A program made the position numbers and the translations under genes. DNA of 64,000 nt from Porpolomopsis calyptriformis (lineage: Eukaryota > Basidiomycota > Agaricomycetes > Agaricales > Hygrophoraceae): positions 186,001 to 250,000 of the forward strand of contig OX621166.1 in assembly GCA_951640195.1 (NCBI GenBank), given 5' to 3'. Positions 44,313-55,689 of this stretch are shown here, one piece after another (position 1 is the first letter of the stretch; each line of letters opens with the position of its first letter). A model generated the notes under the pieces. The model saw only the letters and a program-made list of their open reading frames with translations. It ran no database searches and was not told the origin of the DNA.

Positions 44313-45728
44313 ATGGCATTTGATAGTTCTCCTATGGCAACCAAGCGAAAGCGCGAAAACGACAAACCAGTAGTAGAGTCCGCCGATGCTCTCAGAACAC
44401 TGCTGTCCTCTGCTATCACAAGTAATGAGTCTGCTCAAATCGCTCTCCTCCATATAATGGCAGAGCATGATATCGATATGAGCACGTTGCAACAGATATT
44501 ATCGGGTCCGTCCATTCTGTTTTGATTCTCGGAAACTGATTGGGTTGGAATCTTCTCTTTAGAGGATGGCATAAACCTCAGCTTTTCTAACGTCCGGTAT
44601 GAGGCTATTGCCTCATTCGTTGGACTTCAACCTCATCTCAAGATGAACGATATCAAAACTTTTCACCTTCATCGTTCTCGCATTCCTACCGCACTTTTCA
44701 AATCCATTGTGCAGGATATTGATATTATGCTGGTGCAGTATGGGCCTCCAATTGAGCATGAAACGGAACAGGCAAGATCCCGGTTCCTGTCCCCAGTGAG
44801 TGCAAGCCGATTTCTCATGCCGCGAACAGCCTCAAACCTTGCCCTTAGATCTTTAATCACCTTATCGCTGTATTTAGTTTCGCACATAGGAATTTGCCTG
44901 AATCCACTATCGAAAATCGCATCACTACTAAAGGCAAGGTGGTGTATTACTTCCAGGCGTTTGGTTCTGTCCCAGTTCTTTTTATAGAAATGAAACTCAA
45001 AATTGGGAGTGCCAAAGAGCGCTTGGATGCGATTGCTGAGGTAATAGCAGAGTGCAGTGGTCTGCCGTACTTTTTGGTGCTAAATTTTGCATTCAGGCTA
45101 ATCATCTGTTTATACTGTAGCCTGTAACTGGAACAACATGCGACAGGGGGTTCGCATACCAGTATATGGCATCCTGTGCGATGGAAATGTGTTCGAATTC
45201 TTCAGGTTCAATGGTCGTACTGAACCGTTCTTATTCTATCGTGGCTGCGACCCCAAAGATCCTCCAACCCGCCTGCACGCTTTTCGACTTCCTGACTTCA
45301 CAGAGACAGTTACTCCTCGTCCTTTCATTCACGCCCTGCGCCCCATTTGCGAGGTTATATTCGACCTGCTGCTGAGAGGTTATATCTCGAGCTCGAGGGC
45401 ATATCACGACTACTCTGTGAAGAGCACCAAAGAAGGGCAGCCGAGGAAGAGTCCAGACAAATGGGAACAGGCTCTTAGTTCTGCTGTCGAGGCAGCAGAA
45501 AAGTTCAGAGGTGCAGAAACGAAGCGCCAGATTCAGCTCACCGATGAAGCCAACGCAATTGTTCAAGAAGCGATGGAATCCCTCAAGTGCAGGTATGGTT
45601 CTTCAACGTCTAACCCGTGTCGCATCTGACCATTGATCATGCAATGTAGCATAGATGCAGTTCCGATCGTGTACACACCGGATTTGGTCATGAGCGGTTG
45701 GGACGACAGGGAGGTTGAAACAGTATGA
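44313..45728 (+). CDS. Unknown protein with nuclease-like core
   Basis: The start at 44313 (or the second Met at 44334, MATKRKREND, a basic start) leads over introns near 44504-44562 and 44798-44849 to SNVRYEAIASFVGLQPHLKM, FNHLIAVFSFAHRNLPESTI, KGKVVYYFQAFGSVPVLFIEMKLKIGSAKERLDAIAEVIAE (positions only partly conserved), VYGILCDGNVFEFFRFNG and a C-terminal helical part. The strand VLFIEMKL resembles the E-x-K of PD-(D/E)XK nucleases, preceded by acidic residues. I recall this family as common but uncharacterised in Agaricomycetes. A nuclease role is inference only. The stop is TGA at 45726-45728. The gene is intact. Confidence 0.6.
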
Positions 45729-46306
45729 GTCCCGGTTCAGAAGTTGCATTATCGTGCATGGTGTTACGGTAACACACTAAGGTTCCCCGCTAGCGAATTG
45801 TCAAATTGATACTTACGACACAGCACTCTTATACTCGCTTTGTCACGAAGAAGATATGTGCAGAAAAATGGTCTGCACTGGGATGGGGAATGTGTGGAGT
45901 TGGGTGGTGGTTATGGAGGAAAGGAATAATACCTGAGCGTATGTCCAGGAACTCTCTCGAGCTTTCTGGAGATGGCCACGGTTGCATATAGGACTCTCGA
46001 AGATGTCCTGTGAGAAATTTTTGGTATGAACGAACTTGTTCAAAATGAATGTCCACCTCTTGGCTTTTTCCTTATCGTTCAGAGTGCCGGCCAAATTCGG
46101 GCACTGCCTTCTCAATATGTGATGCACACAACCCTAGATGACAGAGATGAGGTATTCTATTCGCAGCTCTCCCGAACAGCTGATGTTTCAACTCATTCCA
46201 TCTATCAAGCGCTAATAAGTTGTTATAAAGGCCCTTGACTAGTATGACATATCCAGTGCGTATAAATTAAACACTCGGTTCAGCTTCCCTCACCGTGATC
46301 CCAGGG
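45729..46306. other. Intergenic, no gene recognised
   Basis: Short frames only. It contains the upstream region of the secreted-protein gene. Confidence 0.5.
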
Positions 46307-46798
46307 ATGAAGTTCACATTGTTCTTCCTCGCCACTATCATACTCTCTCCCTCGCTCAGTGCTCTGGGCACACCTACTTCTGGTACGAGCATGGACGTGA
46401 AGGCCCACCATGGTCCAAAAGGCCTCACAGCACCTGCCGTTGAGCACGCTATCGATGGGAAACACACTCTCGAAGCTGCGGCAAGTACCCAATACTGGGT
46501 GTGCGTGGCGCTCTCGCAGAGCACGCTCCAATATGGATGGTCTAGGGGAGGAACAGAGTCTTCGGCACTGAGCTCGGCCAAACAGCACTGTGGGAAGGCG
46601 GATTGCACCATCTATACGTGCGTAGACGAAGGTTGTGTTGGGCTAGATTATGGACCGACATCGGCGTGGCTGTCGTATGCTCGTGGGTTCGGAAGGAACG
46701 ACGGCACGCAGGCAGCGAATTTAGCGTTGTCGGAGTGCAACAAGCACACTCAAGGATGTCAGAAACCCGGCTATTTCTGCGCGGAATTTATATACTAG
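46307..46798 (+). CDS. Secreted Cys-rich protein, DUF4189-like
   Basis: A single-exon gene. The signal peptide is MKFTLFFLATIILSPSLSAL, cleaved near SALG. The mature part has YWVCVALSQSTLQYGWSRGG, ESSALSSAKQHCGKADCTIY, TCVDEGCVGLDYG, SYARGFGRNDGTQAANLALS and ECNKHTQGCQKPGYFCAEF. The double pattern of aromatic-Gly-Arg-Gly followed by 'A...A...C' resembles DUF4189-type domains. Eight cysteines suggest four disulphides. The protein is likely exported; its role is unknown. An upstream in-frame Met (46295) would give MIPGMKF, but the hydrophobic core argues for 46307. Confidence 0.75.
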   Translation: MKFTLFFLATIILSPSLSALGTPTSGTSMDVKAHHGPKGLTAPAVEHAIDGKHTLEAAASTQYWVCVALSQSTLQYGWSRGGTESSALSSAKQHCGKADCTIYTCVDEGCVGLDYGPTSAWLSYARGFGRNDGTQAANLALSECNKHTQGCQKPGYFCAEFIY

Positions 46799-47143
46799 AT
46801 TGTACGTGGTCCATCCACTCCGAGTCCCCTTCAGATTATTCATGAAGGTGCTATTGGCAGGTGTCTGGATTCTTCTTACCATTCAAGTTTATTTTTCTGC
46901 GTTGGAAGACCTATATACCCCACAGTTTGTAGAAGATGAAGCGTTTTATCATTACATCTACGTCAAGGAGTACTCCAGTGAAGATACGAGCGACGGTTCT
47001 GTATTTATGTGTTATTTATAGATTGTTTGTGCCTGGTCTTTTGATACTCTCACAGGTTCGTCCTTTCCTCACCGCGACAGACATCGTCAGCACCAACGAC
47101 GTCGTCAACAATACTCTCGACGGTACCATTTTCCTCTTCCTAC
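46799..47143. other. Intergenic
   Basis: No gene recognised. It serves as spacer and probable promoter between two plus-strand genes. Confidence 0.5.
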
Positions 47144-50100
47144 ATGGCCCGGCAACCTTCTGCCGCTGGCGAGTCAGAACGGCCACCAACTCGCCCCACC
47201 ACATCTACTGGTGTTTTCGACCGTGATAACCAGTACACTTACTCCCAGGATTATTTTCAAGGAGATGAAGAGGAGAGTGAAGTTGAAGATGTTTTTGCTT
47301 TTCTCCCTCCCCCGACCTCCGAACCACCTCAACCACACCCTCCTTCGACCATTAACACGTTTCAATCTCCTACACTCCCTCCACCAGTTCACCTAACCCC
47401 CGTCGAGTCCCCCCCATCCACTGAATCGCAGTCAGGTTACGTACAGGACGATCCATATGCATTCCGTATGCACCGTATCAATGGCTCCGAAACCACAAAC
47501 ATCACAACCACCGTCCACGACTCTGTTCCTTCACCCTCCTCCCGCGAGGTCCCTCTCTCTCTCCCATCCCCGTCTTTGGTCAGCGAAAAGGGTTCTCAGA
47601 AACGACCAAAGTTCAGACTTTCGTCCAATGAGGATAGCTTAATGACACCGAGCATGATGGAGGAAGATAGTCGAGAGGGTTCTACAAAGTCTGTCACTTT
47701 TTCTTTCGTTTTGTGCTCCTCCTCCTCTCCCTCTTTCCACTCGTGGATCACTTGTAATTCTTAATTTACCTTATTTACTAGAATGGAATTCGACTTCGAC
47801 GGTATCGAAGAAGAAGACAGTCCCTACCCCGAAGTTCGGGCTTCTGTGTCTAACATCGACGACCCCGACATGCCAGCCATGACCCTCCGTATGTGGTTCG
47901 TTGGCCTTCTCCTCTGCATAATCAGCACGTCCGTTTTCCACTTTTCCTCTCCACATATTTCCCACTGACCGTTCCCTTCAAGAGCACTAAACGTCTTTTT
48001 CAACTTTCGTGCACCAGCACCGACGATCGTTCCTCTTGTCCTTCTTCTTCTTGCATACCCGTTTGGAAAACTCCTCGCATTCATGCTCCCTATCACCACA
48101 TATCGCCTCCCCCACTTCCTCGGCTCAACCGAGGTTTCGCTCAACCCGGGCCCATGGAATATGAAGGAACACGTCCTCATATTTATCATGGCGAACGTTG
48201 CCGTCAGTACACCATACGCCATGAACGCTATCGTTGTTATGGAAGACTTTTACAAAATAAAAATGGATTATTGGTTTAACCTTGTCTTCGTCCTCGGCAC
48301 ACAGCTGACCGGATTTGGCCTCGCGGGCTTGTGTAGGAGGTTCTTGGTATGGCCTGCCAGTATGGTCTGGCCCCAAAATTTGGTTGTATGTACGCTGCTA
48401 AACACTCTGCACGCTGAAGAGGATGAAGGTACCGGAGGGATCACAAGATACAAGTTTTTCATGATCGTCCTGACTGGTAGCTTCTTTTTCTTCTTCCTGC
48501 CCGGTACGCACTATCACTCCAATTCCTGTTGTTGTTAAATTAAACTCTTTTGTCAGGCTACCTGTTTACAGCGTTATCTACATTTTCCATAATCTGTTGG
48601 GCGGTCCCAAATAACGTACCCGTCAACCAACTTTTCGGTGTCGCCTCAGGCTTAGGCATGAGTTTTTTAACGTTCGACTGGACGGAGATCTCATGGATCG
48701 GGAGCCCCTTGATGGTACCTTGGTGGGCTCAGGCTCATATATTCACGGGATTCGTGTTGTTCTATTGGATCCTCACGCCAATGTTATATTACACCAATGT
48801 GAGATTTCTACCTTCCACCACTCCTGTCCATTTTTTCATTTTAATATTGATCTGCAACGCAGACGTGGCAACTCGCCCACTTTCCTATCACAGCAGATGC
48901 TCCCTTCGACCGCTACGGCCAGCAGTACAACATAACTCTCGTCCTGAAAAAGGACGATACCTTCAACCTCACAGCTTACGAGGAATATTCGCCATTATAC
49001 CTACCAGCAACGTACGCCGTGACTTATCTGCTGGCATTTGCCCTCACCACGTGTGTGCTTGTGCACACCCTCTTATATCATGGAAAGCGATTGCTGAATG
49101 GCGTGAAGAGGGTCAACGTCGAGCCAGATGATATTCACGCCAAACTCATGAGGAGTTATCCGGAGGTGCCAGATTGGTGGTATGGGCTCGCCCTTGTAAT
49201 CTTCTTCTGTTGCACTATCATTGCGGTCGAAGTGCGTTCTCTTCGCTCTTTGCTTGATGTTGGTTTCCATCCCTTATCGTGGTCTTTCCGTTAGGTATGG
49301 CATACGACGGTCCCCGTGTGGTCTCTCTTGCTTTCGGTACTATTACCTGTTATCTATGTCTTGCCATCCGGGTTTATATTCGCTATGACTGGACAATCAG
49401 TGCGTTTACCTATATTTATTTTGTTGCTGCCATCCCTGATCGTCGCTCCATGCTGCGCAGATAAACTTGAACCTAGTTGCACAAGTTATTCCTGGGACAC
49501 TGTTACCGGGTAACCCAGTTGCGAATATGGTGAGCTTCGTTTGTGGGATTTGTCATTGATGACATTGACATTTTTGTTGTAGGTTTTTAAGGCATACTCG
49601 GTACAGACATTGGCAGAGGCCACATCGTTTGTGCAAGATTTGAAGCTAGGACATTATATCAAGATACCCCCTCGAGCTACTTTCGTAGGTACGGCTTGGC
49701 GTTTCTCCGATTGGTCTGCTCATGGATTACATATTGACTCTTTTTCCCTTCCCCCTGCCCTCGTAATGAATCCAGTACAAGCCGTTGCGACGGTGATAGC
49801 GGCCTTCGTGCAAGTTGGTATGAAGGAATGGATGTTTGCAAATGTGAAGGGGATATGCCAGCCTCATCAAAAAGACGACCTCACCTGTCCTCATAACCAA
49901 GTGTACTTCACCGCCTCAGCAATCTGGTACATTTTTCCACCCATATTATGCCTCGTGCGCCTAGAAATCTCACACCTAACGCTCTCTTTTAGGGGCTTAA
50001 TCGGACCCACACGACAATTTGGGCCACACACGCTATACCATGCGCAACTGTACGCTATCATTATTGGCGCACTCTTGCCAATTCCATTCTGGTTATGGCA

Positions 50101-50670
50101 GCGGCGCTACCCGAATTCTTGGGTCAAGGTCGTTAGCACTCCTGTTGTGCTGAACGGGGTGTCGTTCATTCCGCCTGCCACGGGGATCAATTATTCGTCC
50201 TGGTTCGCAGTGGGGTTCGTGTTTCAGTATTTGGTGCGGAAAAGGAACTTTGCGTGGTGGAGCAAATTCAATTATGTGACAAGTGCAGCGTTGGATAGCG
50301 GTGAGCTCACTTTCTTTCCCCTTGCTTTCTCCGATGCCTGCTTTTTATCTTCGTGATGTATTGTGTATATTGACTCTTAATCTAACTTAGGCACGGTATT
50401 GGCTGTCATTTTTATATTTTTCACATTGCAGGTATGTTTGTGGCAGCCATCGCGCCCAGGCTTCGCTCACCGTAATGCTATAGTTCCCCAAAGGCGGCTT
50501 CACTCTGAATTGGTGGGGTAATGACGTTTACGTGAATAGTACGTATTCTATTTCCGTTTGTTTGTTGACTTTCGCCTTTGACAAGTTGTTACGTAGCTGC
50601 TGATTACAACCGTTTGCCATTCCGACCCATACCTTCGGGAGGCGTCCCAATCCCTCTCTCTGCTAGTTAG
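47144..50670 (+). CDS. Small oligopeptide transporter (OPT family)
   Basis: OPT proteins are proton-coupled importers of tetra- and pentapeptides, glutathione or metal chelates at the plasma membrane. A long soluble N-terminus (MARQPSAAGESERPPTRPTT, Ser/Pro-rich) precedes the family signature SLNPGPWNMKEHVLIFIMAN. Many hydrophobic segments follow: YWFNLVFVLGTQLTGFGLAG, PQNLVVCTLLNTLH, FFMIVLTGSFFFFFLPGYLF, SWIGSPLMVPWWAQAHIFTG, LMRSYPEVPDWWYGLALVIF, IPGTLLPGNPVANMVFKAYS, FVQDLKLGHYIKIPPR, MKEWMFANVKGICQPHQKDD, FGPHTLYHAQLYAIIIGALL, INYSSWFAVGFVFQYLVRKR. The end is RPIPSGGVPIPLSAS. At least ten short introns are present. Exon order and length fit a full gene. Confidence 0.93.
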
Positions 50671-51532
50671 GATCAGGTTGGGATGGGTCGGACGGGTGAC
50701 AAAGGGACTGAATTAGACTGGTTTGTGTTTTTTTTTTTTTTTTTACATCTCGTCCCCTCTTCCTTTCACTCCCTGGATTTGTCCAACAACGGTATCGAGA
50801 TACTGTTGTTGAACTGGTTTCCCTATGCCTTCCTCTCACCCATCCTCAATCCACCCCGTGTGACATCGTTTGATTGATTTGTTGGTCGATACCAATGCCA
50901 CCCAATCTAGAATATAGCCTCTATATTTTATTTCGAAATATTTCGCTTTGCATGAAGTGTAACTTCATTGGCCGAATTTCTGTCCAAGTTCTGATCGCAT
51001 GATCTTTTTGTGACGTCCATCATGGCAATGCAAAGGCTGCTAAGTAGGCTGGGAGACCGAGCTCAAGCCGGTTCGCAAGTGAACCTGAATGGTGCCAGGT
51101 AAATGATATTGGAGATGTAGTGATGGCATTGGGAACGAAGTCGAAGTCAAGTTCGAGATTTGTTGTCAAATCTCCCTCTCTCTCCGTTACTTCACCAATA
51201 GATTGATCACTGAGCAGACCGACTTGAGCCTAATGCTACGCGGAAAATCTTCCTCTCTCTCTCAGTTACTTCAGGCAATCTCGGATTCAAGCCATGTGTC
51301 TGGCGTAGACGGGAAGCATTGTCGTCAGTGATCCTATGAATCCATACAACATCTATCGCTTTGTTGAACTGCATCGGCGCGTCTCCTCTTGTTCCGCACC
51401 GATAGCATGGATATACGTAGGTGTCTCTCCATCGTCTCTTGGTGGTTCAAGCACAGGATAGTTATGTAATGCAGTGTTCCGGTCGATCAAGTTGCTGCGC
51501 CGGTCAAACGTCATTGAATACTCTCACTCACC
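50671..51532. other. Intergenic, no gene recognised
   Basis: It contains a T-run (50729-50743) just after the OPT stop and the upstream region of the GGPPS gene. No ORF is supported. Confidence 0.5.
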
Positions 51533-53069
51533 ATGTCCTCCAAATACGACAACATCCTCCCCAGTCTTTCGGAGCCATCTCTCTGGTCGGAGAAGAACGA
51601 ATCAGTGCGTCCTCCCCCTCTTCTCTAGCCTGAATCCCCCACGATCCAGAGTTAGGCTCTTCTTGAACCCTTCACGTACATTACATCCAATCCTGGAAAA
51701 GAAATACGTGGAGCAATGATCGAAGCATTTAACAAGTGGCTAAATGTACCAGAGAGTAAATTAAAAATCATCGCTCGGGTTGTTAGCATGTTGCATAGCG
51801 CCAGTTTGCTGTAAGTCTTCTTCCTTTTCAAATTACCCGCTCCTTTGTGAGAAGACTGCAGGATAGACGATATCGAAGACGATTCCCAGTTAAGGCGCGG
51901 CCAACCTGGTACGTCCCCACTTCTTTCTTATCAATGACATCCTGAGCAACGAATGGACTATCAAGAGGAGCCGACATTGGCTCCTTTCCTTCGTTCGCTA
52001 TTCTATTGACAATCGTACAATTGACAGTCGCCCATAAGATATACGGCATTCCACAAACTATCAACACCGCCAACTACGTCTACTTTCTCGCCTTTCAAGA
52101 ACTTTTCCCGCTTTGTCGAGGTGCAGGCGAGGATGAGTCACCTCGATTGATCAACAGTAAAGATCTTGATCACATAGTTACAGGTCAGATCGTTTCTACC
52201 GGTTGTCTTTTCACCGCAATTACATTTTCAACTCGTTTGAATCCTCTGGTTACTCACTGGGAATCTAGCCGAGCTTCTTTCTCTCCACCGTGGTCAAGGA
52301 CTTGAAATCCTCTGGCGTGACTCCCTCCAATGTCCAACAGAGGATGAGTACATCACCATGGTCACCAATAGTCAGTACACCGTTCTCTCACCATTCTGTT
52401 GGGTAGTTCCGTCGTATTGAAGACACCCTTGCCCTCTCGCAGAGACAGGCGGCTTATTCCGAATAGCCATCAAGCTCATGATGGCCTGTTCAACTACAAA
52501 CGTCAATGTGTAGGGTTTTGATACTGCCCCCGAGTTGTCACTTCCGATCACCTAATATTCACCACCGGCAGGGATTACGTGCCTCTCGTGAACCTCATAG
52601 GAATTTACTTTCAGATCAGGGATGATTATATGAATCTTCAGAGTACCCAAGTCAGCAATCCAGAATCTTCGTTTTGAGCACTACTAATACGACTTTCAGT
52701 ACACAACGAACAAAGGATTCGCGGAAGATCTAGCGGAAGGAAAATTTTCTTTCCCAGTCGTCCATAGTATCCACGCGGACAAATCAAATAGACAGGTCTT
52801 GAGTCCGTTTGATTATTCTTAAGCCCTTAACACTCAAACTGACGTTCGGAAAAGACGTTTTACAGAAACGCCCTGCAACGCCTACACTGAAAACGCACAC
52901 AATCTCGTACCTCAAGAACCATACTCGCTCATTCGACTATACACTGGCGGTAATGCGGACCCTAGAGAAACAGACTCGAGACGAGATACGCAGACATGGC
53001 GGGAATGAAGCACTAGAGACAATCATGGACTTATTACACGTTCAAGATACGAAATCTGATTGGCAATGA
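51533..53069 (+). CDS. BTS1: Geranylgeranyl diphosphate synthase
   Basis: This enzyme makes C20 geranylgeranyl-PP from farnesyl-PP and IPP, for protein prenylation, ubiquinone and diterpenes. The start [20 protein letters not shown] is followed over introns by [20 protein letters not shown], the first Asp-rich motif [74 protein letters not shown], the second motif [35 protein letters not shown], and a C-terminus ending [17 protein letters not shown] and RDDYMN are the substrate-binding metal sites. Two further small introns near the middle are inferred. Transcription converges on the next gene; 83 bp separate their stops. Confidence 0.93.
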
Positions 53070-53152
53070 CGATTGCTATGGATGGAAATCAGGTCGTGCT
53101 GATGTAAAAGTAGACACAAATGTGTGTAGAATAACAATGACTTCATTACATC

Positions 53153-54610
53153 TCATCTTCTCTCGTATTTATCACACTCTATTTCCTTTTTCTGTTTCTC
53201 CTTTTTATGTTTCTTTGGTGATGGGCCTGGTGTATCTGGTGGTTTCGATTCTTCGAATCCTTCCAGTTTCGGTTCCTCCAACACTTTTAGTTCCAGTTCC
53301 TCTGGTTCTTTTGATTCCCCTTCCCTCGACCCACCAAACCACGCTGTTCCATCCTCGTGTTCTATCAACAGAGGTTGCATCTTCCACAGGAACGGCAGGG
53401 CATCTTCTCGATGGCTACGAAAGACCATACGCTTGGAGGAATCGATGGCCATCCAGATATCTTCCTTGAGAGACGGCGTGAGGCCTCTGTATGCAGCTAA
53501 GCCATGAAAATTAATCTGGTAACAGGCAGCTTCTTCAGGAAGTGCTGATTGGTGAATACCATGTTGCCTTCTTGTCACGCTGATACTTTTTGTCATCCTC
53601 ATGGCATAACAATGAAGGGTGGTGATATAGGGCGGCCTGTGTCCATCTGAAAACAAGCCAAGGGCTTCAGCGGACTGAACTTTGATCTTGTCAGGGTTTG
53701 CCATACGACCCGTCTTGTCTTGGTCGAGAATTGCCGACATTGATTTTGGACAAACAGTGTCATAATTGGAAAAGTGGATGGGAATCATTCGGTCCACGAG
53801 CTCTTGATTGAGTTGGCATAGGACTGCCACCCCACGCATCCAAAGTGCCCATGTATATAGATCCTGCATCGAGGAAGCATCACCGGCCTTAGCGTAATGG
53901 GAAAAATGGACGTAAGCCTTGGCAAAGGCTTCTTTGAATGTTTTGGATGCCAAATGTGGCGGGAGTTGCGTACCGTTGGCAGGATTGGATTGGCGAAGCT
54001 CCTCCCATGCTTCATCAGTGAGAAGAGCTTTGTAGTACGCGGAAACTGAAATTGGGGTATGGTAACGGAGTTCACAGAGCTTTTCAGCAGGTAGCACATT
54101 GATAGCTCGGTCCATTGCCAAGATGCTGAAAGTGCGTCCGATGAGTTGACCGATAGTTCCCTGTGGTAACAAGCCGCAATCAATGAACTCCATCACAAGG
54201 GTTAAAACATTCATGAATGGTTTGTGATCCAGACTGTAGTTCATGATTCTCGCAGCTGCCTCCGCAACCAGAGGTTCAGAGGATAACCCAGTTATTAGCA
54301 CCCACTGATCTTCACGCAGAGTATAACATTCGTAGGTGGGTGCGAACCTGTTCTTCTTCATATTCTCGGGCTTTGGAAGAAGGTGAGAGGTCAAGGAGAA
54401 GTCAGGCTGAAAGGATGGCCATTGATGATGTGTTGAAAGTAGCATTTGAATCTGGAGGCCAGGTCCAACCAAAAAGCTTCTCCATAACAATCGTAATAAG
54501 GTACCAGCTAGGTTTTTCTTGATGTTTATGGTGGATATTGGAAGTTGTTGAGGACAAGACGAAGGCTGAGATGCAGAAGCATCCTGGTCGATATCCATTT
54601 TGTCGGTCAT
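53153..54610 (-). CDS. Unknown 485-residue intronless protein
   Basis: A single uninterrupted frame starts MTDKMDIDQDASASQ at 54610. It is helical in the middle (SVSAYYKALLTDEAWEELRQ, FAKAYVHFSHYAKAGD, LYTWALWMRGVAVLCQLNQE) and ends in an acidic/Pro segment with a basic tail (SPKKHKKEKQKKEIE), a likely nuclear signal. I recall multicopy Agaricomycete proteins with this 'LY-WALWMRGV' block but no function. The lack of introns contrasts with its neighbours and could mean insertion of a retrocopy or an element-borne gene among core genes. No premature stop is seen. Confidence 0.65.
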   Translation of the reverse strand: MTDKMDIDQDASASQPSSCPQQLPISTINIKKNLAGTLLRLLWRSFLVGPGLQIQMLLSTHHQWPSFQPDFSLTSHLLPKPENMKKNRFAPTYECYTLREDQWVLITGLSSEPLVAEAAARIMNYSLDHKPFMNVLTLVMEFIDCGLLPQGTIGQLIGRTFSILAMDRAINVLPAEKLCELRYHTPISVSAYYKALLTDEAWEELRQSNPANGTQLPPHLASKTFKEAFAKAYVHFSHYAKAGDASSMQDLYTWALWMRGVAVLCQLNQELVDRMIPIHFSNYDTVCPKSMSAILDQDKTGRMANPDKIKVQSAEALGLFSDGHRPPYITTLHCYAMRMTKSISVTRRQHGIHQSALPEEAACYQINFHGLAAYRGLTPSLKEDIWMAIDSSKRMVFRSHREDALPFLWKMQPLLIEHEDGTAWFGGSREGESKEPEELELKVLEEPKLEGFEESKPPDTPGPSPKKHKKEKQKKEIECDKYERR

Positions 54611-54858
54611 GATTAGACTATGATGTCACCTGCCACGATTCTGTGCTTAGTCCCCACCCTTTATTCTAAGGTCTGCCTCAGCAATCCAACTTCAAGAGAC
54701 CACGCACCCAACCCATCTTGGCCCCTCTTCACATATCTGCTCCGACTTGGTCAATCATATGCGGACGTGACATCCGTATATAGAATGTCAAATGTTTCAA
54801 ATTGGTAGGTTTCCACGCACCGCCATCGACGATTATACTGATGGTGTGAGTTCAAGCC

Positions 54859-55432
54859 ATGTTCAAGCGACAACTCTTTACTGTCTTTGCCATCGCTCTC
54901 ATCGCTGGGAATGCTCAGCCCCCTGTGATCACACCTTGCGTCCTTCAGTGCCTTATGGGCGCTTCCGATGGCGCCAAATGCACCGGCTAGTGCGTATACT
55001 TACTCCCCCCTACTTCATTCATACACTTTTGCTAACAGGCTATGTAGCCAGGACATCCATTGTGTATGCTCCTCTGCGACTTTCCAGAACATGTCAACCT
55101 CGTGTGCCCAAGCCAATTGTAATCCTCAAGAACAAAAGAGCATTCAACAAGTATGGCAGATGGAATGCGATCCATCCTCGATACCATCATCATCACGATC
55201 GCTGACCCCAATACCAACATCGCCTGCATCGCCTAATGAGCCTTCCGCCGTTTCCTCTCCTTCGGGGGATGGGCAACCTGATCAGATGAGCACCATCATT
55301 GCCGGTGCTTCCCTCGCTCTCCTGTTCATCTTTGTCGTCGCGGCTGCCCTGTATTGGCGACGGCGATATCGTAAACGGGTTATCTGGCTAGCTCAACCCC
55401 AACTTGCCAGAGGTTACCCATCCACCACCTAA
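54859..55432 (+). CDS. CFEM-like membrane protein
   Basis: The signal peptide is MFKRQLFTVFAIALIAGNA. A Cys-rich CFEM-like domain follows, in which CVLQCLMGASDGAKCTG joins across an intron (54989-55047) to YQDIHCVCSSATFQNMST and SCAQANCNPQEQKSIQQV. After it come a Ser/Pro-rich stalk, a transmembrane helix (TIIAGASLALLFIFVVAAAL) and a basic inner stop-transfer stretch (YWRRRYRKR). CFEM domains are fungal surface modules, some binding heme. The shown stop at 55430-55432 gives a short tail, but a different frame stays open from about 55395 to 55688 (LPEVTHPPPKPESEV...). So either the tail is cut by a frameshift or an unrecognised intron joins it. Confidence 0.75.
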
Positions 55433-55689
55433 GCCCGAGTCGGAGGTTGCGATGCAGCGTCCACGTTTCCTTCAGTCGATCCCACAATGCGAGATATTGT
55501 CGACCCAGTCACCTAATTCGTCAGAATCGACTGTATGCCCTCCCAAGTTCCATATGCCATCCTCGATCGCCAATGTTGAATGCCACTGTCATTTCGCCTT
55601 CACACCGAGCTGTAATTGTCTTATTTTATGCACGATCCCCGGATTTCAGGGACTGTTGTGGTGGGTCGTTTCCTTTGAAGATGGCTAGA

